Part shown: positions 1 through 13,800 of the stretch, one piece after another | Layout: the number at the start of each line of letters is the position of its first letter | Position numbering within the stretch: position 1 is the first letter of the stretch | Assembly (NCBI GenBank): GCA_010645155.1 | Contig: JAAGOF010000046.1 | Span: 561,376 to 625,375, forward strand | Source of the DNA: Tigriopus japonicus | Lineage: Eukaryota; Arthropoda; Copepoda; Harpacticoida; Harpacticidae | DNA length: 64,000 nt | Direction of reading: 5' to 3' | Notes under the pieces: generated by a model | Seen by the model: the letters and a program-made list of their open reading frames with translations, nothing else | Databases searched by the model: none | What the model was told of the DNA's origin: nothing | Program-made: the position numbers and the translations under genes

Positions 1-123
1 AAGGACCCTTAGCCCCAGTCCTGCGTGGTCCTGACCTTCTTGAGCCCCAAGACTTGAAACATTTTCAATCAAATCCACAATCCAGGATTCAATCCTCATG
101 TTTTTCACTTATTTTGTCTCAAG

Positions 124-335
124 GACGTTGTGATTGCCTTTGTTCCAATTCCAATCCGGATCAGATGGCTGATCTGATCCAGACCCGTCAAAAGTGCCCC
201 TCAATAGTTACAACCAACAACATCTCCGACTTGGACTCCATCTTGTTTCAAAATGAGACTATTCTCATTCCTTCATTTTCCTATAGAAATGGTTCCTGCG
301 TCGTGGAGGTGCTGAAGAGGATGGAAGAGGAGTAA
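124..335 (+). CDS. Unrecognised gene, 3'-terminal coding exon (partial)
   Basis: An open frame follows a pyrimidine-rich tract ending in AG (122-123) and runs to a TAA at 333-335. The exon appears to start at 124 with two bases completing a codon begun upstream, so the rest of the gene lies left of the window. The visible 70 residues begin RCDCLC, carry further cysteines (QKCPSI, NGSCVV) and end in an acidic EVLKRMEEE tail. An AATAAA signal at 536-541 fits a 3' UTR of about 200 bp. I do not recognise the family. The early cysteines could mean a secreted protein, but no signal peptide is in view. The exon call rests on the splice site, the open frame and the polyadenylation signal. Confidence 0.45.
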
Positions 336-541
336 CCCTCCAGATATCACCACAGATACTTCTATTTAGCATTGTTTCACAGAAGTTGGACTAATGGGTG
401 AAGCAAGATTCCATCTATGTATTTTTCTGATTGTTAAGAGAACTAAAATGCTTTGGAGAGCTGAATGTCAAACGTTCATGAGACGAGTAAAAGGAGTGCT
501 GGGACCTCTAAAATCAAGGCGAAGAACAATTACTCAATAAA

Positions 542-1899
542 TATTAACACAAAAAGTTTGACTGAATTCTTTCAAGATGCATGTTCAACAGTTTTACTCG
601 TTAATAAGGAATGAATGACATTGTTTCAAAATATAGCCTCGGCCTCATACCATTTTTTCAAAAATCGGAGTTCGTGTCCACCCCTTTCAGGGGTTCCTGG
701 TCTGGCAAAGGAAATTTCGACGGCACTGAGCTCCATTTACACCCATTGTCTATCGTCTGCGACTTTTCCAATTATTTGGCTAAATTCAAGTGTTTTCTTT
801 CTTTACAAAAGAGGAGCACGCTCCGTTTCTAGTGTAATTGAATAGAAAACACTTAAACCAAGCTTCTCCTATTGCAAAAATAGGACTTAACACTGATCCA
901 ACAATAGTTTTAAGGTGCTTACTTGTTCAGTAAGTTCTGAAGACTATTTTCACTATCTCAATATGTTTCCCAAAAAGAGAGATGAAATAGTTTTCAACGC
1001 TTATTTTGGCAATGGATGATTTTATGTGTCTTTTTTTCTAGCTAATACACTGAGCATATTTTCAACCAAGTGTAAGTAGAGGTATCTCAAAGCAAATTTA
1101 GATGGTTTCCAAGGGTCTAGAATCATTGAATGGATGCTTAAATTAAAAAAAAAAAAACTTCGATTCGCCAAAATGGGCCGAGCAACTAAGCACAGCCAAT
1201 AGCTGTGCTTTTCCGCTAGCGGTATGATTAAAAACGCTCTGATCAGAAACTCGCAACCTAGGATTGTTTTGGTTGTGCGTATAATAGATTTTTAGGCTTC
1301 CATACTAAAACACTCAATACTCATTAACCTCTTGAAAATATCTAGAATTCCGGGGATTTTTTAAGCCTATGCAGAAATCACTCTATTCAAGGAAAGGAGC
1401 TTCTTCAGGTACAGCTCCAATTTTTGTTATGCAGTCTAACCTTCTACTACCTTATGGTAACCTCAAAGTCAACTTGTTAAAATTGTGAAGGAATACACAA
1501 GATTGAACAAAATTCAAGCAAAGTTGAGCTCCATTGAAAATTTAGTTTGGTTTAACTTTGTTTTAACAAAAGCAAGTCCTCTTTGATCCATGAATTTCTA
1601 CTTTCTATACACCATGATCAAACCGCGTTCAGATGTTCAGTCATCGTGGAACATGGGTTGCAAGAAAAGGTTTGAGAAGATGAAATGATCTCAATGCACG
1701 TTGGAAGCTACACACACAGACTGATTAGATAACGTACAATATCAATAACACTGCTTTTTGTGATTGTGTTACTGATAAGGAACTCAAATCCCGCTTGCAA
1801 CCACCGGAGGGCTTAAAGCATGGAATTGTTTATGTGCCTCGAAATGAAGCCGAATCAGTGAAGTTACGAAACCAATAGAACCTCGGACTTGTCTTAAAT
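542..1899. other. Intergenic, candidate promoter of the Ig-domain gene
   Basis: No convincing coding exon here. The DNA is AT-rich with a short A run near 1145. Open frames around 611-845 overlap each other in two frames and lack splice or codon support. The stretch separates the AATAAA of the first gene from the start codon at 1900 and should hold the Ig gene promoter and 5' UTR. No TATA box stands out. Confidence 0.4.
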
Positions 1900-4800
1900 A
1901 TGGGGTAAGTTTTGAAGACCGGGAAACGCACTTTCGATTGTTGTTTTAGCTTGAGTTTTTGCTTTCCTTTCTGCCCCAGGTTACAAATATGCCTCAGGTT
2001 TCTTGCCATTTGGTTACCATTCGTCAGCACATCAACTAAGGTTGCACCAGCAGGAAGTGCTATAAACCTACCTTGTAATGGTAAGAATATTCACGAAAGG
2101 AACATCCAACAAAGATATCAAAAGGCATGTTTTTAAGATGTGGCCAAATTTATGAGTAAGGCACAGATTTGGATTTGAAAATTGATCAATAAGTTATTCA
2201 ATTTTTTGTGCATAATGTGACAAAATTTAATTTTTCGGCTTTTAGAGAAATTTTCAATTTTCTATACAATTTTATGGAAAAAACGGGACTCTTTCCTCCA
2301 TTTTTTTCGTCCAAATTTAGAAAATATTTCAATTATTTCGGGCGTTCAGGGAAATATTTGATTTTTTCCACAACTGTAAAATCTTGGACACTTTTCACAT
2401 TTCTATTTCTTGACTTAAACATCTATTTGCATGGCATGACATGGATATTGTGGCTGTTCTTTTTGGTAATGAAATCATATTTTCTTTACAAAAGTTGATT
2501 TAATACTCGCTCCTCCACTTATCCAACTACTATCGAATTAAACAATTGAATGGTTTGAACCCAGATGTAAGCGTTTTCAGATATACTGATACTGTGTAAA
2601 ACCAAGTAAAAGTTTTGTTTAGTCTACCGGGTGTTTCAAAAGAAACGGAACACCTAATTCCATCGTCAAAAACTCATGATTGAAACCATGTATGAACCTC
2701 ACCTTTATTGGATAGAATTGGCCAAACACTTGACTTGAAAAGTCAGAAAAAGCAATTTCACCCAATTTCAATATTTAAGCGACGACGATTTTTTCCCTGA
2801 AGGGCCCTTTACGAAAACAGAGCGTTCGTGACTCCGATTTTTTTCTCTCTTCAGAAATTTGGCTAAAATAAAAAATAAGGCGACAAAAAGAGAATAACAA
2901 CTTGTGTATCTTAAGAATTGTTATCTGCCGCATCTTTTTGATCTCTATACATTTTTTTGTGAGATCAACCATTTCCGAGTTACGGACATGGTTTGCCGTT
3001 CCGTTTCTTATGCATCACCCGGTAGTGCATCTTGATTTAAACCCAATTTGTTACTTTCCATTGGTTCCATGTTTGCGTCAATCATGCACAGTACTTTTTA
3101 GCTATGTACAGTCAGGAGCAAAAGTATTCGTAACCTCGAAAATTTTATTGATTTTTAAATGATACTCGATTTTTGAAAAATACATTTAAGAACCATTTTG
3201 CTCCTTAGTTATTCTTTTATCATATAAAAGCTATGATACTTTTCTTTTTAAAAATTTACAAGATTTTGGTTAAAAAACTGCTCAGAACATGTTTTAGACC
3301 AAGAGCAAAAGTATTCGTAACATTTTGTCAATAGTTTATTGAATGCCCTTTTTGCTGAATTACACTTAAGAGACGTTTTTTATAGTCATTTACAAGATTT
3401 TTACATACATCTGAAGGAATGTTAGCCCATTCTTCATAACAGATTTGCTCTAGTTCGTCAATTGTCTTTGGACGTCGTCTTGCACGGATACGGACTTTTA
3501 ATTCTCTCCAAAGGTTTTCAATTGGATTAAGGTCCGGATTCATGGAGGGCCAGTCCAAGACCTTAATCCGATTGTCCTTCAACCATTTCTTGACCAAAAT
3601 GCTGTTGTGCTTAAGGTCGTTGTCGTGCTGGAAGACGAACTGTCAACCAAGCCGAAGTTTCCGCGCTGAACTCTGGAGATTCTCAGCCAAGATATCCCGA
3701 TAGTCTTCTTTTTTCATTGTCCCATGAATTATCACGAGGTTACCGGTGCCTTTGGCGGAAAAGGAGCCCCATAACATGATCGATCCTCCACCGTGCTTGA
3801 CCGTAGGGATGGTGTTTTTTGGATGAAACGCTTCTCCTTTACGTCGCCAAATCCTTTGAACATCGCTGTGACCAAAAAGCTCAACCTTTGTCTCATCTGA
3901 CCAAAGAATCCTAGATCAAAAGTCACTGGTCTTGTCAAGGTACTTCCTGGCAAATTCCAAGCGAGCCTTCAAGTGTCTATCCTTGAGCAAGGGAGTCTTC
4001 CGTGGGCGACAAGACTTCAATCCTGCTTTGTGAAGTGAACGAGCAACAGTAAACCTCGAGATGGACAATCCATTTTCACTGAGACTGTTCCGGATGTCCT
4101 AGACCGTTGTTCGAGGATTATTTGTGACCTCTCTGACAATCTTCCTCTCAAGTCTGGCTGACAGTTTCCTTGGACGACCGGATCTTGGGAGATTCTCAAC
4201 CGTTCCGTTCTTTTGTGCCTTCTTCACGACGTACTGAATCGTTGAAATCGGGATGTCCAGAAGCTTCGAAATGGCTCTGTAGCCGTTGCCTCCATGTTGA
4301 AGACTTACTATCTTCAACTTCAAGTCCTTGTCGAGCTCCTTGACCTTGGTCATGATTGGCTGACTGTGAAGCAATTGTTCAATTCCGTAAAATTTATAAG
4401 ATCCAAGAAAGATCTAGAAAATCTTGGAAAAAAGGAGACTAAAGGTCATATGTTTTGTGTTTGGAGATGCATGCTTGAAGCATACTTCATCAATTGACTT
4501 CCGCAATATTTGAGCCTTTTAATCGTTTACAGGCATCCAAACTGACGCCATATGAATGTTAGCTTCTTTGAAATGGATGTGTAACCCAAAATTTGATTAG
4601 AAATGCTCTAACAGGCTTAAAATATGCTTGAAGTAAAAAATGGAAGTATGCTTGCAACGTGCCTTGGTGCCAACAAAACATATGAGCCTAAATGACTTTT
4701 CTCCGGCTTTCCAGAATGTTCTACATCTTTCGATTAATTTTTTCTGATGAAAAATCTGTTTATAAACCTATTTTGTTAACTTTTTTGCGCGTTACGAATA

Positions 4801-7800
4801 CTTTTGCACTATCTAAAATTTTATTTTTAATAAATAAAAGTTAGTTTCAGACATTTTTATAAAACAATTGCGGGAAACTGGTATTATTCTTAATCGGAAA
4901 AAAATATTACATTCTTACAAACTTCTTAGCATAGTATTTAATTGGATATAAAGGATTTTCTGGTTTTCTCGTCACGTTACAAATACTTTTGCTCCTGACT
5001 GTATATTGCCATTTTCAAGTCAAAATATTGAGATCTTTTCCTGCTTTTTCAAATTGGCGTCAATGATTTATGGTTTTGATAAATCATTTTCTGATTTTGA
5101 TCAATTTTTGCCGTAAAAATCAAGTTCAAATCTGGGTCCTAGTGAAGGGAAATTGGTGTGTGTAGCTTCTTCTTTGCGTCTTGATTCGTTTGTCAGGCTC
5201 AAGATTTCTGCTAATGCTATTCTTGAAGAAGAATAACTTCAAAAACATCCATCCATTTGACCGTTCTTTATCATTGAGGGCAATAAAAAATGAGCGTGCT
5301 ACCTTTGTAGGAACAAGAGAATGTCTCCAACTAGGACATAACATTACAGCACTGAATTTCTGGAGTGGGAGGCTAACTGCGAGAATTATGATTTCCAGAA
5401 GGATTCATTCAATTGCGTTCTTCTGCAAACGAGACAATACTTGTATTTAATAGACGACGATTTTCAATTTTCAGCTCAATTGAAGGGCGAAGTAAAAACT
5501 TATGCCTTCTCAAACTTATCTACTAAAGAGGGCATAAATTGAATGAGTTCACACTCTCGTGGTAAAACAATTACCAGAAAAGGGCCAATTCATTCATTCT
5601 CAGTAGGATTTGCACTGAACTTTGAAAGAACGCAACTTTTGACGTTCGATTGTGCCGAAAAAAAATGAATTACATATTTAAGTCAACATAAAGAAGGTCT
5701 TATTTGCAGAAGAACGTATTTGATTCGTTCTAATGGAAATCATGATTCTTTTCGTTAGCCTTTGTGACGACCAATGGTTAGCTATAACACTAGTAAGCTA
5801 TGCCACTTGATAGGGAGGAGACGTGGCGTCGTGGTTAGCGCAGTTTCCTATTGTGAGAGAGGTCCCAGGTTCGATTCTCCTCCCCGACCTTTCTCAAGGA
5901 AACTCTTGGACGCTAATTCACATCCACAGACGGAGAACCATTCTGGTACCGGACATGTGATTGCCTGTCGGAAAAACTTTGGACGATGTAATGGCTGGCT
6001 TCGCTGGCCGGGCGAGGCTCAAACCTCCGACCCTAGCACCAACAAACCTACAATACTGAGGATTCTAGTGTGTGTTACCACTGAATAAAGAACCTACGTA
6101 AGCAATTCAAATATATCTCTTATTATTTCTAAGTATTAGTGTTATAGCTAGCTAATGGTCGTCACAGCCTCCCAGTCCAGTGAAATTCAGTGGTTCTTGA
6201 ATTGAGCTGGAACAGAAATACAAAGCCATCTGCTGGTATTGTTAAAATTCACTAATTTTTTTATCTTTTTCCACGGTCATATGTGATAGTCAATTCAAAG
6301 ACCAAGGAATATAGCTGGATGCACAATGGCAGCACCATAAATTCACACTTTCGATTGTCAAGTGGCCAGTTTTCAAACAATTCTCCAACCTCCGGTGACA
6401 ATTGGAACCTTCACCTTCCAAGTGGAAGTCTTACATTGGAACATGTAGATATATCTGATTCTGGATTGTGGAAATGTGTCCGACAAGACGGACTCAGGCG
6501 AATTGAGGTCACGCATTTCCTGCACATTCTTCTCTCCAACAAGCTCCGCTTTATCCTGAATGAGGTATAAATTGACATGATTTCTCATCTAAAAACGAAA
6601 TTTCATTTTCCTTCTTTCAGGTGGAACATGGTTTTTTGGATTGCTCCTCTTCAGATGCTTTGCCCAGTGACACTCTAAAAGTTGTATTAAGTGCAAATTC
6701 TGATGGCACTTCTCCAATAATGGAGCTCTCTTCTTGGACCAAGACAATCTACTGGTCAGCCAACAATATAACGACCCGATTTCAATTGCCTAACATCAAT
6801 TCTTGGTTCGCAACCCTTTTCTTTGTCTGTATCCAACAACGTGAAGTGCATGGAATGAGCATAAATGTGGCCTCTACCTTCAAGTTGGCTTCTGAGGTTA
6901 CTTCACGAGCCCAAAGGCTGGGAACGTTGGCTGAATCAATGCAAGACGAAGTGCTCACTTCGGCCAAGAACAAAAATACTTCCAACCTAAAAAGGGCATA
7001 CGTCTTCGCTCATTATGAGCACAAGGTTAGTTTTGACCAACGGACGGTCTAATAAAGAAATGATATGGTGCGTACATTAGCAAATAGGGAATACATAAGA
7101 ATATTTCTTATTTTAAGTTATTACTAGAGCAAGGGAAAACGTAGAAAAACCAAGGATTTTTTTTTAAATGGAGTAAACGGCAAACATATTTTCAAAAAGT
7201 TGGCAAATCTAATCAAGTAAGTCTACGCTACGAAATCCTTGGAAATCTGCAACCAGGAAACACTTCAGTGTGTTGCAATGAGTACCATGACTTTTAATGA
7301 TGGAAATGTTTAGATAATTGTAATTATATCAAAGTCTTCTCTTTATTAAATGAAAGCACAGAAGAATATTAATATTACTTTTGAAACTCCATGGCAAGGA
7401 GAAGTACTATTGCCTACCTAAAATTGATAAAAAGTCAACCGTGAATAAAAAAGTACTTTTTGGTAACCTGTTTGGCAAATAAGCTAACTTTTAAATTGCC
7501 GCAGTCTTGTTCCTGTCAATGAAATATCCATTAAGTGAACTATATTCGTGGCAGTGTTTTTTGACAGTGTTTTCAACTATAAAAGATGTGTAAACAATTA
7601 GATCATTGCACCTGAAGTAGTTCCAAGAATCTACCGTACAGTTCTTGGAGGAGGTACATCCAATTTTAGTATTTTTGGTCTTTCAACGCCATCCTTTGGA
7701 CTCTTTCAAAAGCTTGGTAAGAAAGATATTTTGGAAAATTGAAACGGAGAAATGAGTCTGTTTTGAGAAAATAGCATGCACAAATCAACGTTTGTGACTT

Positions 7801-10800
7801 TTCAGTTTGTCGGAAAAATTTGCAAAAGCTATTAGAAAATGTTTGTATGGTTTGATTTAACGCCAATGAAATTGGGGGTGAAAGAGATTTTTGAGGTCAA
7901 ACATGTAAAGTTATCGTTTTTATCCTTGGACTTAAAAAGCATCAGACGCAAAAGGCCCAAAAAGCGCGTACACCGGACCCCCAGAAGCGGGATATTTGCC
8001 CGAAATTGCAAAAAATGGGGGCATTTGTTACATGTATTTTTTTTTTAGAAAAAAATCCAGTGATTAACAAATGTGGCTAAAAAAGCAAAAAAACGTTTTT
8101 GACGGAAAAAAAGTTAAATCAATCAAAAAGAGCATAACCTAGTCAACGAGTGGCGGTGACTCTTGACGAAAAATGGACATCGTCAAGAATAAAATTGATC
8201 ACAACTAGAGGTCTAGAAGTTACAATGGGATTCCAGAAAAATGCAAAATTCTGACCAAATTGGTTTAAAATTTGCCATTAGCAATCACGTTAATTAGAAT
8301 CATTATTTCGGGCCAATGGACGAGGGGAGCAAAATCATAGTCGATATCGAATTGAGATGTATTTGGTCTATATAAGACTGATAACAAGGATTTGTTTCAG
8401 TGTTCATTTAAGCATTTATTTTGTCTTTTAAAGTCGATAGGTTTCTCATGACAGTGTTCTTTTCAACTCAGCTGATTGGCATGAACACATTAGACATTTT
8501 TTGCAGGCTTGCCAATTGTAACCTGTTTGGATCTCAATGTGCTTGAAAAAGTCAGATGAAACCTATGGCCATGCTCTTGATTTGCAAACCATGTAGAGTA
8601 ACTGTTTATACGAAGAGCGAAATACATACTATAATGCATGGTTTGTGCTAACAACGCTTTGTTTTTGAAGATTGACCCCTTCAAGAGTGAGTGTGTGTAG
8701 TTAAGTTTAGTAAGTGGCTTCTGAAATGGCGCACCTGTTCAAGGACGACATAGAAAAACAAACACAGTGCTTTTCCAAGTTTGGTTCATCAATGTGTTTT
8801 ACTACGTTCACAAATATTCTTTGTTCTCTGGACTTCATATTCTTAGTTTGGTCTGAACACAGCCCTTGTAACCCGAGTGAAAGTAATCTGTGCTCATTGA
8901 TTCGACTTTTGCTACTTTGATCTTTGAACTCATCATTCCAATGTGGCAAAATGGCCTTTCAATCAACTCAAGCATATGATCTCGTGGACAGATTATGACA
9001 GTGACAGTCTTCAAATAAGTGAAGTCCATGATCACCCAGAACATGACGAGAATATATTACATTGCATTAACATTGGAATGGGGAATCACGTTATCGAATC
9101 GAGAAATAATCACCCTTTCGTCTCTGTGAATTTGAGGTCATCATTCCTTTACGCATGGATGGTTTGCTGGATTTGACTCACAATAATTGTGATTAAGGTC
9201 CTCGTAAGACATCAATGCCAATCTTGAACTCTGATGAACGCCTATGAAGATTGGGTGTTATGGAATTCCATGTAGAGAAGAATAGAATTGACAAATGAAG
9301 TTTTTGAAATGTGAAAAGACCAAATAAAATCCTTTGGTGTTTAAAATTTGTCAATATCTTCAAATTTGATCTAATATGTTTCTTTCTATAGAATAAAACA
9401 AGTTGCAACGTTTTTCTCACCGCTCACAATTACCGTCATTAACATGGAACATCACCAGAAAACCAGGAAGAACCTTTGTCTCGTATGCTTGGATAAAAGC
9501 TATGTTCCGATAGCACCATCTTACCAAGCATGGGTTGAAGAGTTTGTGATTGAAAACTACAACCCGTTAGACGAAAGGCTTCCTTCTGGGTTATGTTCGT
9601 CTTGCTCAAAAAAGCTTAAGAGTTATGGAAGTGCGGACTTTACTCACCCACTTCCTCCAATAACCGACTACACTCCCATGAAGACATTTCGAGCTCATCG
9701 TGGTACAAAGTGTCATTGTTTTCTTTGTGAAAAACGAAAAATTGTTGGTTTGAAGTCTTCAAAGAAGCTTTTGGGGAAAAGAAGAATGAACCGAAAGGTT
9801 GCATATTGAGGGCATTAGAAAGTTTAAGGATATACCATGACTTGGCATAGTTTCGATACAATAGCTGGGTTTTTATGTAACAAAACCGCTTTTGTTTTTG
9901 GACTATTTTGTACCGTGATATATTTAATGTTTTTATTTGTCTTTATGTCTTTATTTCACCTAATGCCCTCAAAAAATCACATTTAAGCGAGTGACACAAG
10001 CTCCTCCAGACAAAATTAAGAGGGCATTTTGTTTAAAATGTTTTTCAAGCATTTATCCAGGTTGCAAGCATGATTGCTCTTCCAGACAAATGCAAGAAAA
10101 TTTGAAGCAACTTGTTCCAAGAAAGACCTTGGAGATTTTGGCAACAGACATTCTCAAAGAGAAAGGAGGGGAAGAGAATTATCTCATATCTTTATCAACT
10201 CGAGGATCTCCCGTTACTGTTCTTCGTCGGAAAACGCAAATCTCAACAAGCCAAGATGGGAGAGCCACCATTTCCCTTCAATCCGTCAAACGAGCCAAGA
10301 CTGAAACGGGTATCAGTGACAATGCGATGAAGAAAGTTTTAAAAACATTCCGCCGAGACGTTCACGTTGAACCCGGAATTTCAATGGAGATGTCCAAACT
10401 GAATAAGAAGTATGAGAGCTTCTTTCACACTGCCGTTGAACCGAGCTCTCAGGGCCCATCGGTCCCATTGATTGTGTGTTCAAATCCTGAAGTTTTCATC
10501 CGTTCAATTGTCGAGGAGAGGGGACTCTCAAATGATCAAGTCATTTTAAGATTGTCGATTGATGAAGGTCGAGGCTTTTTGAAGGTTAGATGCAGTCAAG
10601 TTAGATTTTAAGTATAGCTTTGGAAACCCCTTCATTCCAATTCCAGCTTAGTGGAAACATCGTTCTCAAAGAGCCTCAATTTGGAACTGAGCATTTCAAG
10701 CCCTCGGGAGTGAAGCGGACCTTTTTGTTGGCGCTGTCACCCATAAAGGAAACTTACGCCTCAATCAGTATGCTATTATCTAAGATGGACTTGGTCATGC

Positions 10801-13800
10801 CCGAAGACTTGGAAGATGTTTACACCCTAGATTTAAAGTGCTTAAACATCATATGTGGATTGGGAAACCATCGTAGCACGTTCCCTTGTGCTTTTTGTTT
10901 GTGGAAGAATGGGAATTAGAATGAATTGATGAGCCAAGAACGAACGCTTGGAATGATACGCCAAAACTATACTGAATTCAACAACAACATCAATAGTCTA
11001 CCAAAGAACTTTCATTCCGTCCAGAAACGCCCTCTCATTCATCCACACAAACCCGATGCAACGAGAATCTTGGAAATATGTGCCTTACCTTGGCTACATA
11101 TTCACATTGGAGTAGTAAACCACGCGTACAGCAAACTTGTGCAAGCCGTGCCAATAGCTAAAGAATGGCCCACCTCCCTAAATTTGCACGAAGAGCATTA
11201 TCATGGCACTGGATTTGAAGGGAATGAATGCCAGACACTCCTCAAAAATCTCGTTACTCTTGAACAGCTCATGATAAACCATGATTTTCACACTGTTGGA
11301 CAGAAGTTTGTCGACGTATTCAGGACATTTCATGCTCTAAATACCCACTATTCTCTCCCAAAAACCAATATTCAAGTGTTAGAAACACTTGTGGATGAAT
11401 TCAAGAAAGCATGGAAAGCGTCCGAGATGCCTCTCATTCCAAAAGTTCACATGCTACTTGATCATCTAGTGGACTTTGTACGCTTGCGAGGTGGGGAGCA
11501 TATGTCTCTTTATTCGGAACAAGACCATGAGACTCTTCATTCTGAGTTTTTGAAGACTTGGGGAAAATATTTGGTAAAGGATTATTCAAGTCCCTACTAC
11601 ATTAATCAACTTCTACGAGCTGTTCTAGACTACAATGGCTCTCACGCATTTTGAAAGCTTCGTTCTTGCCATCAATTCATTCTAAGAAATCTTCTGGAAT
11701 AAAAATCATCAAGAATCAAAACCAGTGAATCACTATTTCTATTGAATGCAAAATAAGCAATGGTTTTTTAGTGAATTAGGAATTTAGTATTTGTAGCAAA
11801 AGATATCCCAAGACTCCAAGAGTGCAATGAGTATTTTCAAGTTTTTAGAACATGGTGACTGATTACCAACTCCTTTGGTAATCAAAACAAAACTCCTCCA
11901 GAAGCATCTGCTTTGTGTTATGAAATTTTTCCAATTAATCAATCACCTTTTGGATTTTTGTTAGTCTTGTATTTGGATGATTGGTAATCTATTTAAGAAT
12001 TTAATCAGGTCTTCCTTGATTACATTTTCAAGATCATCATGGATTTCACTTATTTGAAGACTGTCACTGTCATAATCTGTCCACGAGATCATATGCTTGA
12101 GTTGATTGAAAGGCCATTTTGCCACATTGGAATGATGAGTTCAAAGATCAAAGTAGCAAAAGTCGAATCAATGAGCACAGATTACTTTCACTCGGGTTAC
12201 AAGGGCTGTGTTCAGACCAAACTAAGAATATGAAGTCCAGAGAACAAAGAATATTTGTGAACGTAGTAAAACACATTGATGAACCAAACTTGGAAAAGCA
12301 CTGTGTTTGTTTTTCTATGTCGTCCTTGAACAGATGCGCCATTTCAGAAACCACTTACTAAACTTAACTACACACACTCACTCTTGAAGGGGCCAATCTT
12401 CAAAAACAAAGCGTTTTTAGCACAAACCACGCATTATTGTATGTATTTCGCTCTTCGTATAAACAGTTACTCTACATGGTTTGCAAATCAAGAGCATGGC
12501 CATGGGTTTCATCTGACTTTTTCAAGCACATTGAGATCAAAACAGGTTACAATTGGCAAGCCTGCAAAAAATGTCTAATGTGTTCTTGCCAATCAGCTGA
12601 GTTGAAAAGAACACTGTCATGAGAAACCTATCGACTTTAAAAGACAAAATAAATGCTTAAATGAACACTGAAACAAATCCTTGTTATCAGTTTTATATAG
12701 ACCAAATACATCTCAATTCGATATCGACTATGATTTTGCTCCCCTCGTCCATTGGCCCGAAATAATGATTCTAATTAACGTGCAATACAATTCCAAGCTT
12801 TTTTGTTTCAATATAATCTCCATTCATCCCACTGTCCTGGAGCAAATGCATCCTAACCTAACCTAACTTAATGATATGTTGCACAGTGTAAGCTTATCCA
12901 ATCTACCCCTCTCGTAACATAACACTCATAAAACCCCCTGGTGTGCATTCGTGGGCTCAGTCATATGCAGGGTTGGTTTAATCCCGTCATGTAGAAGAAA
13001 ATCTCGTCCCTAGGATCACGGGAACGGGATAAACCGGGATTTTCCGGGATTTACGGGATTTTTTATATGTTTGTGCAATTATCGCACATTTGATTTGCGT
13101 CCCAATAGAAGTAGTGATTGTCATTGCTAAAAGTTTCTTTCATTTTTTCCCTTTTAACTTCTTAAAAATCTTAGAAAATCCCGTTTTCAGTAAGAACATC
13201 CTGTCCCCTGATCCCGTAAAGAGATCATTTTTTGGAAAGTTGTAGAAAATCCCGTTTATCCCGTTTTTTTAGATGTGGAAAATCTCGTCCCGGAAGCCCG
13301 TAAGTCCCTGATCAACCCTGGTCCCATCCAGGATCAAAGTTCAATTGAAGCAAGAACCTTTCTCCGATCACGGAAGTGAATGGAGAAGGTCAAGCTACCA
13401 CTTCCAAATTTTTATTGAACTCCCTCAGGAATGGTAGCAACCGGAGTTGTAACTTTTACAAACAATTGATGAATAATCAAGTGTCAAATGAAAGAGTTCT
13501 GTTAATGGGATGTGCAGGTTTTTAGCACGATATTGTACACTAACCGAGGTTTGGTGAGTATTTGTTAAAAAACATGATTATCACGTACAAAATTGGCATT
13601 TTAAATCAAAACAATGCTAGTAGCACTTTTTAGCTCTATAATACTATCATATACTAATAATAATTATTTATTAATAATAATATATAATAATAATTAATAA
13701 TAATATTATATATAATTAATAATTAATAACTAGTAATATATTATACTAATATTACTATTGGGCAAACATGTGGGCAAAAAGAGTATACCACTCTAAGAAG

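Larger units (their letters stand above)
8286..12782. mobile_element. 4.5 kb DNA transposon with about 747 bp terminal inverted repeats
   Basis: The left arm (8286 to about 9032) and right arm (about 12036 to 12782) are long, nearly identical inverted repeats, so the same reading frames appear on opposite strands in each. The ends start CACGTTAATTAGAATC and are flanked by CAAT on both sides (8282-8285 and 12783-12786), a 4 bp target duplication. A spliced Cys-rich transposase-like gene with one premature stop lies inside. CAC termini and a 4 bp duplication are compatible with the CMC/Chapaev group, but that placement is a guess. The element occupies intron 4 of the Ig gene. Confidence 0.85.

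Noticed and set aside
5812..5885. Possible tRNA gene
   Set aside because: Box A and box B are present, but a foldable acceptor stem and anticodon arm are not evident and the sequence is a repeated SINE head.
5774..6088. 104-codon frame on the plus strand
   Set aside because: It crosses the tRNA-derived SINE-1; the same repeat elsewhere does not keep the frame.
8490..9044. Several frames of 64-80 codons, mirrored at 12039-12578
   Set aside because: They lie entirely in the transposon's inverted repeats; the mirrored occurrence reflects the repeat and not conserved genes.
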